A stretch of DNA of 64,000 bases from Datisca glomerata (lineage: Eukaryota > Streptophyta > Magnoliopsida > Cucurbitales > Datiscaceae): positions 971,661-1,035,660 of the forward strand of contig QANY01009002.1 of the NCBI GenBank assembly GCA_003255025.1, read 5' to 3'. The notes under the pieces were generated by a model, which did no database searches, was not told the origin of the DNA, and saw only the letters and a list, made by a program, of their open reading frames with translations. A program made the translations under genes and the position numbers. This document shows positions 41,530-52,789 of this stretch, in pieces (within the stretch, counting starts at the first letter, position 1; each line of letters starts with the position of its first letter).

Positions 41530-43330
41530 ATCTACTTTAAGAACAGGTAAAGTAGCCTTGATCCTTAATCTTCTTCAAATTATCATTGTTTTCAATTATT
41601 TTTTTCATAGTGTGTTTAATTATATGGGTCAATATTAAAGTATGTCGCAACTTCTAACCGTCCACTTTTTAGATATTTTTTATTCATTATAGTTAGCTCC
41701 TTCACTACGTCTGTTCATTACCTGAGTAAATAAAAATTTTAAAGCTTGGATTTTGTATTGGAAAGGCAAGAAAGCATAAAGATTGACCTACAACACATTT
41801 CCATGCTTGACAATGATAACATGTTCGAAACATTATCCATGGGGAGGCTGTCATACAAGCGTTGACAATTGAATTTATCAAAGATTATGGAAATCATGTC
41901 GAAGCCCAAGGATATAGGGTAGGAGACTTTCATGTGCCTTGATTGTTTGGGCATACGAGGTAATCCCAATCATTTCATATAAATGAAATCAATATGTAAA
42001 AAGGATTGCTACAAAAATTCTAGGATTATGCAACTGGGAATCCCACAAACAACCAACATGCAAGGACCTAGCAAACACAGTCTTCAACACTAACATAGTA
42101 TGTAATTTAGTTACATTGTACTTCAAAACCTGCTTCACTAACCTTTTTTAAATGAAATGATTAAACTATACATGATTTTGACACCCACGAACCCAACACA
42201 ACAAGAATTGGACTCGGCATACATGGCTCCATTCCGTATGACAATTAACTTATAAAAAAAGGAAATGAACCAATACAAAGAGTGTCCGTTGTTTTTCAAT
42301 CAGATGAAGATGATTCACTTAAACAAATGATGAGATCACCACAAAAAGAGTGCAAGAGGACATGGAACAAGCAAAGAAGGAGAGGATGTAGAAATGAAAT
42401 AGCATTTGTGTTTGATTTACGCAACATTGGCGGCAATGTCAAATGACATCAATTTTTTTTAAGATTGGACAAAGAAGAAGCTGATCAACAATAATTGGTA
42501 ACGAAATTATTAATTGTCAGTAAAAAAAGATGTATTTGACTACTAACACATCTTGAAATGAATGTAAGATAATGAATAAGAGGAAGAAGATAAAGATGAT
42601 GATGTTGAGAAAGAAAAAAGAACCAGAAGTTGGACATGATGACGCTGATAAGGGTGATAATAACAATGAAGACAAAATGATGAAAATAATGATGTGAACA
42701 AGGAGAAACATTGGGCAAAAATAAGACACGATGCTGGTTAAAGATCTAAAAAGAAAAGGGACATCTTCAAAAAAGGGAAGAAAACGATGGTTAGTTAAGA
42801 AAAACCAAAATCTAAATCACCATATGTGGCGGAGGAAAATAAGAACGTGAATAGACCAACATCCCTAAAAGAAGGATCAAGCTTCTGTCTTGAATCACAA
42901 TTTGATTTGATATGATTCTTTCAAAGTCTATGAACATTGAACATGATTTATATAACTGCTAATTTATGTTGGATGTCGATACTTGATTTATAATTTATTT
43001 TAAAAAATTGGTTTATAAGGTTACTTGATAAAAATAATTTCATTTTGAATATTGCTGAGTACTTCTGAATATGGATTATTTTTAGTTAAATGTTCATTAT
43101 CCTATGAATATTATGATGATTGATGGCTGCTTATTGTGTTGATTGAAAAAAAACTAGCATTAGGATTTACTGTGAATGGAAAAATAGCTAGTATTATGAT
43201 GATAGACTGGTGATAATTATGATGATTTATGTACATGTGCTGAAAAATTGAAGTATCTTACTCTTATAAAATAGTGAGTTTCTGGCTGCTTACTTTCATG
43301 AAATGTCCATCTTGCCCCAATCATGTGAGT
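41530..43330. other. Spacer, possibly with further LINE-derived sequence
   Basis: No coding sequence was recognised. The Lys/Asp/Glu-rich open frames near 42540-42720 come from GA-rich, low-complexity DNA (gaagaagataaagatgatga). It may include more of the LINE, but no reverse-transcriptase motif could be placed. Confidence 0.35.
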
Positions 43331-43339
43331 TAATTTACA

Positions 43340-43850
43340 TTATGGGTTGTATGGGTTGGTGGCATGGATATTGGATTGTAATTTTAGGTGGAAGGAGGGC
43401 TTTATGAGTCATTTCGGTGTTTGTAAATGTTGACTGCTTACGAGCCGTTGGATTACTGCGATCTGAGCCATGGATGTGTTTGAGATTTTTGGGTGGGTTA
43501 ATTCGATCTGGGACGTCCGTGTGGTTGGTTTGATGGTGTCTCAACCATTGGATCTGATCGATCTGAGCCATTTATTGTGGAATGTTTAATGGTAATTGAA
43601 CGATCACATGGCAGAGAGAGATAGGGTTTCGAGACTTCTCTCTTACAGGGTGGGAGGCCCCATGGGAGAAGCTCATGAATTTTCTCAGTGGGGAACACAA
43701 GGGCGACGCCGGCTAGAGGGATTGTTGGCATGACAGAACCGCTCGGCAACGATGGCTAGATCGTTCGTGTATATTGTTGCGTTGTCAACGAGAGTCGTAC
43801 ATCTAATGGGGTGCTTCAAAGTTTGTAACTACTTTCGATGCGACAGAGGG
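43340..43850 (+). mobile_element. LTR-like fragment, unassigned
   Basis: Has gccgttggattactgcgatc and gagccat, repeated in altered form at about 43545-43572 (ccattggatctgatcgatct, gagccat). Such motifs are frequent in the U3 part of plant LTRs. No ends or coding region were found. Confidence 0.3.
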
Positions 43851-44599
43851 TAAGGATAATCTTCATCCTACAACTTCTGTTTTTTCTTCTCATGTTTTTT
43901 CATTACGATTTAACACCTGGACAATCTATTTTCCTTACGTTCCTATCGTAGAGGTGTTGCTGACCTATAGAATTGTTGAGCTTTATAGGCGACCATGTGT
44001 GTCCAGATGATGAATTCAGGTTGCTCACCTTCACAGCAGATGAGAGTCACGTGCATTCAGCTTCTCAGTGGCATGCTTTCACGTTGGCTGCTACATGTAC
44101 TTGCCAGAGGTAATGATTGTTGTTTGGTTTTATTCGTTCAATTGTTCTATATATGTGTGTGTGTCCTCTTTCACAGTGTAAATTGTGTTTGGTTGTCTAT
44201 TGTCTGCGGTGCGTTATGGTTCTCGTTTTCTCTTTTTAATTTTTTTCTGGTTTTTAGAATTGGATATTCATTTACTGCCATTTCAGAATTTAAGATTCTT
44301 TTCATTTATGTATATATTTTTTGGGGGTCATGGGGGAATTCAATTTTGGATTGATCATTGGGAGGTTAGATAAGGATGATAAGTTTTTTGCTCGGGTGTT
44401 GTTTTGTGTTCTGATGATTTGCCTTCTATGCTTTCTTTTGTAGTATGCGGTAGTTTAAGGTAACTAATAAAGTGTTTTCAATCCACTTCTTTGGTATGAG
44501 AATTTTCAAACTCTGTGTCTAATTTACTTTATTTTCTTATTTTATTTTTCTACCTTTTGACACACAGTGAAATTTATGTCAAATTTTTTCATGGAAAGT

Positions 44600-45345
44600 T
44601 TGTTTCTCTATAGAGTATAAATAAAGAGGCAAACCGACCGTCACAGTCAGATTCATCTTCTTCTTCTTCCTCCTATTGAATTCAGAAAGAAGGCAATCCA
44701 ACATCAAACTTAGGGTAAGTAAGATGTTAATTAATCAGTTCATCTTTTTTTATTATTTGTTTTTAAAAAAAATGTTTATTTTTCTTTCAAATTTGAGCTT
44801 TTGTTTAACACCCATTTGTAAATTCTGGCTCTTCTATTCGCGTTTTATTAAAATTTTGTTGTTTGGGTTATTAGATTAAACCTTTGTTTATGAGGAAAAA
44901 ATATTGCCTGTTAGTTTTTTTAGGATGATTCCGTATTTGTGAGGAAAACATAGAGTTGAACATAGTAAAATAAAAAATTGCAAGAATCCATTGAAATTGT
45001 TCTTTGAAAATTTTCCCAAAAACTAATCATACGTTCCTCTTTCCATCGGAACAATATGGCTATTATGTATTTAAACCACTTTCTTTCTCCTTTCCACCTT
45101 AATTTTCTAGAACCCAAACGGGTTTCTTGTAAGTTAATATCTCTTTCTTATTGATTTTGTTATATCTTTTTGTTTATTCTATGTGTAAAAAATGTGTTCA
45201 GGAGGTTCTTCGAACTGCTCTTACTTCTGCTTCAGAACCACTTCATGTCTCTGATGAGATAACAAAGTTGATTTAGCTTTCAATAGGGTCAGAGCAACTT
45301 GTTGTATTTGTGAAAGATCGCAATGTATCTGATCTGCAGCAACTT
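44600..45345 (+). other. Possible exon remnants of an unidentified gene
   Basis: A TATA-like gagtataaataaagag near 44613 is followed by a pyrimidine-rich leader and a candidate donor at ggtaagta (44711). A later stretch, from a cag near 45202, gives EVLRTALTSASEPLHVSDE, a stop, then GSEQLVVFVKDRNVSDLQQL before it enters a poly-G run with an N. The amino-acid pattern looks like real coding sequence, but I cannot name the family. A P-loop-like GAGKSTVLE is encoded near 46708, which could belong to the same decayed gene. Confidence 0.35.
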
Positions 45346-45348
45346 TGG

Positions 45349-45370
45349 GGGGGGGGGGGGGNGGGGGGGA
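45349..45370. other. Poly-G run containing an N
   Basis: About 20 Gs with one undetermined base at 45362 cut off an exon-like frame. This is likely a sequencing or assembly artefact. Confidence 0.8.
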
Positions 45371-45959
45371 TAAGTGTCATTGAAATGTCCTTTTTTTCTA
45401 AGAATTGTTTTCTATAGATGACGACTGTGTTTAATTTGTTCTTTTTTTTTCATCACGCTGAACCTTTACATTAGGTTAAAGGATTAGCAGATTTCTTGCA
45501 AACAGACTTAAAAAGGGGATTAACCCCTATTCGAGCATGCGTGTCTTTGTGGGTGAGCTTGCTTTGGGCTTCCCCCCTTTTAGTTTCCAGGTCTTCTTTA
45601 CTCCAGGTCTTATTTGTTGGGCTTTTCAATGGAGGTGTATAGCTCATGCATGTCTTCCTCCACCAACCTATTTCACCAGGTGGGAGATTCACATATAATA
45701 CTTCGTTGTTTGCTTCATGATGCAGTCATTTGTTGCCGCTGATGCAGTCTAAGGAATATTTCCTTCATGGTTCTTTACCTTCTGATCAAATGGTTGGATT
45801 AAAAGCGATCAGGTAAAAAATTGCTTAAGTTTTTGTTCTATGCTTGTTTATCTTTCTTTGCTCTATAAGACTGTGATGGGTTCTCTCTATTCTTGGCATG
45901 ATTTCAACGAATTCGTGATGAGTTCTCTCTTTGTAAAATTGGAACAAAGGTGAAAATCT

Positions 45960-46695
45960 TCTGATATGGTATGAGGGAGTCTGTATGAGAAATTGGGTTA
46001 TGTTAATTTTTCTTGTAATGTTAGTTCTCTTTTTAATCAATCTTCTGATAAATTAGTAGTTGACATCTAATTTAATTTTCTTTTTGACTGTAGAGGAAAA
46101 TGTAACAGTTCTCAGCGATACTCCACATAAAATTGGGATTGAAGCGGAATGCATCTAAATTCTGGTATCTCCTACTCCTATTTTTTGATTTATTGTCTTA
46201 ATCTTTTCCTAAAAAACTGTATTTTGTTGATCCATGATATCCTTTTATTAACCGTTAGTTGTTGAATTACTTGAAAAGATAAAATTAAAGTCTGGGAGGC
46301 AAAGAATGAAAGTTATCTTATAAGACGTGCGGAATTTTTATTCTTTGCTGTCAAATAACTAATCCACCAGCTATGGCCAGGAAGAAATAGCTTTCCTAAT
46401 AGCCTTTCTTCTTTTTATTAATTTAGACAACATAAATTGATGACTCATGGTTTAAAATTAACAGTTACTATCTTAAATACTTGAGGGTTTAGGAAGTCTT
46501 TTTATTCTAATATTTATGATGTTAAATTATTGTACTTATTATATTTTCATGACTGATCATGGATTGTAACAATAAATCTTCTTATATAGTATGAGGGAGC
46601 CTGTGTGAGAAATTGTGTCATGTTAGTTCTTCTTGTAATCAATCTTCTGGGAAATCAGTATTTGACAATCGATTCAATTTTCTTTTTGGTTGTTG
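45960..46695. repeat. Direct repeat of about 120 bp (45960-46093 and 46577-46695)
   Basis: Both copies run atatggtatgagggagtctg / atatagtatgagggagcctg, then tgagaaattg, tcttgtaa, atcaatcttctg and a ttcaattttctttttg end. One copy has an extra ~15-base insert in the middle. They are 617 bp apart. Confidence 0.75.
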
Positions 46696-46802
46696 GAATA
46701 AAGGGATAGGGAGCTGGTAAATCTACAGTTCTGGAAATTCAGCTTTGAAACATAACTTTAATGGATTTTTTTACCAGGGCCTATCAGATAGGAGAAATCG
46801 TC

Positions 46803-47030
46803 GCTTCCTCGATAGAAAGAACTCTTTTTATCTTGGTCCCAATTCAACACTAAACAAGTCCGAACTAATTGAATACTTGTGCCAGAAATTCTCCGAATTG
46901 GTTTGCCATTTCCATAAAGGATATAATTGACAACTCTAAGCTCTAGATTATCCCTTTCTTGCAGCAGATTCTGTGGGGAAAGTGTTACTAAATTTAGACC
47001 GTCCGTTATTTCATATAGAATTACAGGTCG
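46803..47030 (-). pseudogene. rpoC2: Plastid rpoC2 fragment in the nucleus
   Basis: On the minus strand, this encodes [30 protein letters not shown] and [15 protein letters not shown] in one open frame, as in the C-terminal half of the beta'' subunit of plastid RNA polymerase. Both ends are cut: the match ends after the gaggaagc (minus-strand) position near 46803 and gives way to rps16 sequence near 47030-47060. Nuclear location makes it non-functional. Confidence 0.8.
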
Positions 47031-47059
47031 AACAAAAACAAACAGAGCTGTGTTTCATT

Positions 47060-47318
47060 AATTGAATTTTGATTATTGATTAAGGTGAAATTCCGTAAAA
47101 ACCCTTGCCCTCTTTGAAATATCATGAATAGTTCCTGTAGGTTGAGCGCCTTTTTCAAGGAAATATAGAATAGCAGGATATTTAAATAAGTTTGATTCTT
47201 TATCGGATCATAAAAACCCACTTTACGAAGATCTTTTCCTTCTCTTCGGGATCGAACATCAATTGCAACGATTCGATAAACGGCTCATTGGGATAGATGT
47301 AGATTAACAATACCCCCC
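47060..47318 (-). pseudogene. rps16: Plastid rps16 exon 2 with intron end, in the nucleus
   Basis: The minus strand gives [30 protein letters not shown], then shifted frames for the remainder of ribosomal protein S16. The part up to 47318 (ccaatgagccg preceded by attaatctacatctatcc) is the end of the group II intron before exon 2. Frameshifts near 47190 and 47100 break the gene. Confidence 0.85.
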
Positions 47319-47321
47319 AGA

Positions 47322-47443
47322 GCGCACTTGGCTACCCAGTGTTTACCGTGGGCACGATAACTGGTACACCAGAGGTGCGTCCTTCCCGGTCCTCTCGTAC
47401 TAGGGAAAGGTCCTCTCAATGCTCTAACGCCACAATCGGATAT

Positions 47444-47475
<32 letters not shown>

Positions 47476-47622
47476 ACTCATGTACCGCTTTAATGGGTGA
47501 ACAGCCCAACCCTTGGAACATACTACAGCCCCAGGTGGCGAAGAGCCGACATCGAGGTGCCAAACCTTCCCGTCGATGTGAGCTCTTGGGGAAGATCAGC
47601 CTGTTATCCCTAGAGTAACTTA
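47322..47622 (-). pseudogene. rrn23: Plastid 23S rRNA 3' fragment in the nucleus
   Basis: On the minus strand it holds the conserved 23S segment with gttactctagggataacagg, ccccaggtggc-type helix 92 neighbourhood, gacagttcggtccatatc, the sarcin-ricin loop agtacgagaggaccgg and ggtgtaccagttatcgtgcc. These are near-identical to plastid-type rRNA. It is cut at both ends (gccaagtgcg, and agtaactt). Confidence 0.9.
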
Positions 47623-47639
47623 TATGGAGGTGCATTTTT

Positions 47640-48820
47640 TACAACAATAAGCAATTTACCATTTATATTTTCCTTAAGCATTTAGATCTAAATAATATAA
47701 TGTAGTGAATTATTTTTTATGTTTTAAGCTTTTTTTACACGCTACAATTGAGATGAAAAATAGAAGTGCCTGAGTTGCTAGCTGTTCTGTAAACATGAAA
47801 GTGACAACAGAACAAGAGGATAATATTTGCTTGGTGGAGCATCTTCAAACTCAGAATGCAATCCATCCATGCTGGAAGTAAGATCCAATATACATTTCTT
47901 GAGGTTAGTGATTGCATGCCTTCTTGTTAGTTTTGTTAGAGGATATGTTTTTTTAATAGTTAAATGTATGACATTATCGTCGGCGGAGGATTTTTTTCTT
48001 TTACTTGTTGCTTAGTTGTAAATATTTATGCAAATGGTGCTCTGGCTATGTCCTTTTGTTTTCATTTTTTGATTCATTTCTTGTAAAAGAAATGGATCTT
48101 TTCTCTAGATCATTTTCTTGAGTCTTACATTTTGACAGTCTGACTCATTGTTTACTTTTGTGGAGACGCAATTTTAACTGTATTGAATAATATAAGTTTT
48201 GATCTAATCATCGGCCATTACTTTTCTTCTTCGTCATTCATCATCTGTAGGTGCCATAGAAAATCAGAAGCCAATAAAACGTCCAAATCTAATTGTAATA
48301 TGTGATGGATGCTGGTGATGAGGTGGTAAATTAAACGCAAAAGATGATGTGAATTTGTGTTGTAATCTTTTCCATAGATGTAAATTTCAAAGTTCTTATT
48401 TTTTCTATTATGTGCCAATTTATTGCCTGATGCTCTGATTCTATACAATTTTTACTCGTTTTTAAATTATACGTACATGGCAATTTAGTTTCATTCGACG
48501 TGCTTTTATTTTCTTTTGTTCTTTTTCATTTGAATGTTTTGTCTAATGAGATAGTATGGATGATTATCATTTGATTCTTGTGTGCAGTTTCATCCAATTG
48601 GGGTTGGTTTGAGGTGTTATTGCTCTTTCTCTCTATTTTTTAATGGCTACTCATATGTTTTCTTTTAATTTAATTATACTATAGGCTAAGTTTGGTTGTT
48701 GGTCTCTGAATTTTGTTAGAAAAAATTTTGTTTTACACAGCAAACTTATGTATATTGGCAAATCTTTACCCCTGACATTCTGAGAACGTTTCTTGCAAAT
48801 TGAACGTGTTAGACTTTTTT
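47640..48820. other. Spacer with possible decayed exons
   Basis: A short run (around 47800-47880) reads KVTTEQEDNICLVEHLQTQN before a gtaaga donor-like site. It may be part of the unidentified gene of 44.6-48.9 kb. Nothing else was recognised. Confidence 0.25.
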
Positions 48821-48825
48821 AATTC

Positions 48826-48895
48826 TTGGATGCTCATAGCTCGGGCGTGTCTTCTTCCACCATGCTCTTTCACCAGGTGGGAGATTCGGTGCAGG
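48826..48895 (+). other. Exon-like remnant repeated from 45640-45690
   Basis: MDAHSSGVSSSTMLFHQVGD followed by SVQ and a cag-gtaaat donor. The same pattern (SSSTNLFHQVGDS) is encoded at about 45640-45690, so an exon has been duplicated about 3.2 kb apart. The family was not recognised. Confidence 0.35.
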
Positions 48896-48899
48896 TAAA

Positions 48900-51690
48900 T
48901 CAAAATCTTTCCATTCTTACATTTTTTACACTATCTTCAAATTCTAGGCTTCACTTAGTTGGGGCTACAGAGGTAATTTTTTTATTCAAGACTCCATTTA
49001 TTTATGAGTGAATAATGCTTTGTCTTATTTCTATTTTTTAATTTCAATATTATGTGTTTTTAAGACTCCATTGTTGGTCTTTTACAAGGAGTCTCATGAG
49101 GATTTGTTGATTTTTCCTTTTAGGCTCATTAAAGCCATTTCTGTGTGAAATTTTGAGCTGAGGTGAGTTGTTTCTAAATAAATTTACTTTTATGTGATTT
49201 CTTTTGGATTTTAATTAGATTTCCATTGTGTTTTGAACCACCTTCTATAAAAATATACTAATTAATAATCACTTAATTCTATTAGCTTTCGTAACTCTTT
49301 CAATTCACCACACATCAAATTGTTGAATCTTTGATTAATCTTGTACTCTAATTAATCTAGATTATGAGAATGAAATCATAGATGTATAGTGATTCTTGGT
49401 AATTGATCGACATGGATGTAATGTTTACCTTAATTCTTTATTTTTTTTAGTAGTAACAACAACTCATGCTTTGCCTTTTGGCTGGTATAACTCTTCCTTT
49501 TGTGACATTCCTCTGTGTATCTGTTCGTGTGTTGTATCACTAGAATCTCAATTGATGTGGGTGGAGTCTTTTTGCTAGTGAATGTGGCTGTGGGAGAGGT
49601 GGGGAAGAGAAATACTTGGATTTAAATATGATGTAACTAACTAATTAAAACATTGGCACTAGGATTTGATCTTTAATTTTAGGAAATAGGTGGTTTGGTC
49701 TACTTTTTAAGGAACCAGTTAAATACTAAGGTTTGGTTTTAGTTAGATCATCATCATGAACTAGGCAAACACTAAATTGTTAGAAAATCACCATCCCACC
49801 TTGTGCATGCAGACTTCACCCTCTTTACCTTGACCTCGTGAACAATATATTATTTTTGTATTTGATATATTGTATTATGTAGCATATTGATTGTTAATAG
49901 CACGAAAGTGATTGAAATTTTATTAACAAAGATGATAAACTTAGACATTTTATGATGTTGGAGTTTCCAACATCAATTTAAATTGTGAGGAAACAAAAAT
50001 AGATCAAGACCGCTTATAGAACCGACAAGATTGGACTGATATACATGGACCTAGGACTAGAGCAAGTACTTTTCTATTCACATGATAATAAAGCACCTAT
50101 CTTATGTTCACTATCTGGCTATGATGTGGTGAGTTCTGTATTAATACGTACTATTCTAAAATGAAGCTTTTAGTTCACGTGAAATGAAACTTTTAGTTCA
50201 CATGCACGTGAACTAAAAGGGTCTTGCTTCTTGTTGATGAGATAGGTTATATTATTAATTTTGGAACTTTTGGAACAAATGTTATTGCTGTATGTAAAAC
50301 ACAGTATATAACCTATAGACAAGAAAATCTACATAACTTATCAAGTGTTTGTGATGTATTTTTATGTAATATGCATTTTACCTGTAAAATTATTTCGTTC
50401 TTCACATTTTCTGATCTTATTTATACAATGTGTTTTCCTACAATCATATCGAATTAAAATCAAGTTGTTTCTTGGTATAAATATGAAAAAAGGCTTCCAG
50501 TAGAGTCCAAAGTGGTATATTAACAAGATATATCAAATTCTTGATATGATATTACACATCTCTGTCTAGAGTCTAAAATGAGTAAAAATAAAACAATATC
50601 CTTTGTCCGGAAGACTCGGGATTTGATCTTTTGTGATCAGGGAAATCGAATAGATATTCTTACAATAGCCTCTCGCCATATTGATCTCTACAGTTACATG
50701 TGAATGAGGGTGCTTTGGCCAACTTCAAAAGTGAACTCGCTTTCATGGAACTTGAAATTCAGGTTAACATCTTTTTTAGAAGTCTTCAAAGTCTACATTG
50801 CAGTATGAATTGTTTTCTTCCATCTCAATATTATCTGAACATATTAGTCTTATCTGGAATGGATAGTTTGTCGACTTTGCATCAATTTAGACTATTTAGT
50901 TAGTTTTCATTAGTTGATGACTTGATTCCTTAATCTGCTTAAGTTTAAAAAAATAATGTTCAAGCATCTTTCATTTTTTAAATTATTTCTAATTGCTTAT
51001 TGTGTTTTGTCAAGGGATTATACGAATGTTATCTCCTTTATTTTTATCTTCACTTGGTCAAAGTTCTCTACGTTCAACTAATAGCAACATTTTCTTGTCC
51101 ATTTTACATGTGTGTGTTGAAGGCTCATATGAATAAATTTTTTTATGTTACTTCTTCCCATATTTTTTTTTTTTTTATTTCAAAGTTGTATATGTATGTT
51201 GAATTGTTTGTTTATGAGTGCTCTTTAATATTATTGCTTATAGTACTATTGTAGTACTGATATGGTAGTACAATACATGTTTACAAATATCCTCAATTGT
51301 GCTTAGAGTTGTTTAACTCTGCAACCATATGATCATTATCTATTTGGTTTTTTCTCTTGTGTTGTATTAGGTTACATAACTTTCCTCCCACATGTTCCAT
51401 TCATTTTTTTTCTTCATCATTGATAAAGTAAGTTTTCTAATCATTTTTATATTATCCTAGGGGGCAGGATTTTAGTGTTGCAAAATTTGATGAATAGACA
51501 GTTATGATTTGTGACTGTTTTTTCCTTATATTTGGACAGATCGGTCTCATTTAAGAGAGGACCAAACTTTCAGTTCTGCCTAGAATTTCAGCCAATTCTG
51601 GAATGAACCAACTGTAACTGACATATATATTATTTTAGGTTTACCCAAATTGTGAGGTGCCTCTTTCACATTCAGACCCACCATTTCCCA
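48900..51690. other. AT-rich spacer, no gene seen
   Basis: Contains one notable inverted repeat (50167-50219). No coding region or transposon domain was found. Confidence 0.4.
50167..50219. repeat. 15-bp perfect inverted repeat with a third arm in the loop
   Basis: cttttagttcacgtg (50167-50181) is exactly complementary to cacgtgaactaaaag (50205-50219). The loop contains another direct copy, cttttagttcac (50190-50201). Each outer arm includes the CACGTG hexamer. Confidence 0.85.
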
Positions 51691-51699
51691 CCAACTCGT

Positions 51700-52205
51700 G
51701 CATGAGGTGCTCTCCTTCTCCCTCTCCCCGCGTCTCTGCTTTCTCCTTCTCCCTTGTCTCTACTCTCTCCTTCTCCCTCATCTATGTGCTCTCATTCTCC
51801 TTCTCCTAATTGGATCGAGGTACATAGCTGACTCTACTTCTCCCTCTACCAACCCGATCAAGGTGTCTCTTTCCTTCTTCAAGTCCAAGACCCTTCAGCT
51901 TCCTCCTCTGGCCAGACCGCGAGCCATGAGACGTCGGTGTCTTAAACGTGGGCTTTGGTTACTTGTCTTTTGGTCGTGGCTTATGATTATCGGTGTGAGG
52001 TGCTCTCCTTCTCCCTCATCTTTGTGCTCTTATTCTCCCTCTCCTAACTGGATCGAGGCATGTCGCTAACTATACTTCTCCCTCTATCAACTCGATCAAG
52101 ACGCACCTCTCCTTCTCCAAGTCCAAGACCCTTCAGCTTCCTCCTCTGGCCAGACCGCGAGCCACGAGATGTCGGTGTCTCAGATGTGGGCTTTGGTTAC
52201 TTCTC
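51700..52205 (+). repeat. 238-bp tandem duplication, pyrimidine-rich
   Basis: Both copies contain tggatcgaggca/tac, tacttctccctct, caagtccaagacccttcagc, ttcctcctctggccagaccg, cgagccatgaga and gggctttggttact; the gccagaccgc motif occurs at 51911 and 52149. Before the first copy is a ctccttctccct-rich stretch. The 123-residue open frame here derives from this repeat. Confidence 0.85.
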
Positions 52206-52264
52206 TATGTCATTGTATTTCCAGATCTATTAGATTTTGTAACATAGACCCCCGAACCTCACTG

Positions 52265-52545
52265 TTAGATTTTGCTCTGATTTTAGTTGATTTTATTTGA
52301 TTTTAGTTGATTTATGTTCATGAATTGGTTCTGATTTAATTGATTTTAGTTTATTTTCTTCTGATTTTAGTTTGTTTAGATCTGATTTAGATCCGCATAT
52401 CACATACCCAAACTCATTGTGAGATTTTATTCTGATTTTGGTTGATTTTAGTTGATTTATGCTAATGAATTGGTTTTGATTTAAATGATTTTAGTTGATT
52501 TTGTTCTGATTTTAGGTTATTTAGTTCTGATTTAATGATTTACCC
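52265..52545 (+). repeat. Degenerate gattttagttgatttt repeat
   Basis: About ten imperfect occurrences of tgattttagttgattt or close variants, separated by ttctgattta steps. It lies between the 238-bp duplication and the transposase relic. Confidence 0.6.
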
Positions 52546-52789
52546 ATGATTTAATGAATGTAGATATAAGATATAAAATAAATGAATGTAGATATAAGAT
52601 CAAATTTTATCTTTCAGATTCCACTTAGATCGTATAATCCGTTCGATCCAATCATTAAATTTCGGTCTGGATGAATTGGATTTTTTTACTATGTTATGGT
52701 CGGATCGGTCCTCCTATATGGAGGACCGTAATTTTCGATCTGTTCTAATTTTCCTAAAAAAATCTGACCTGACCGTCCATTGAACACCC

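Noticed and set aside
42485..42729. Hydrophobic minus-strand frames that look like membrane proteins
   Set aside because: They arise from GA-rich low-complexity DNA read on the other strand; overlapping frames in two phases have the same character.
47285..47635. A 116-codon open frame on the minus strand
   Set aside because: It is a translation of plastid 23S rRNA sequence; the nucleotide match to rRNA explains it completely.
51698..52069. A 123-codon plus-strand frame rich in Ser, Leu and Pro
   Set aside because: Produced by the pyrimidine-rich tandem duplication; no conserved motif and it is not kept in the second copy.
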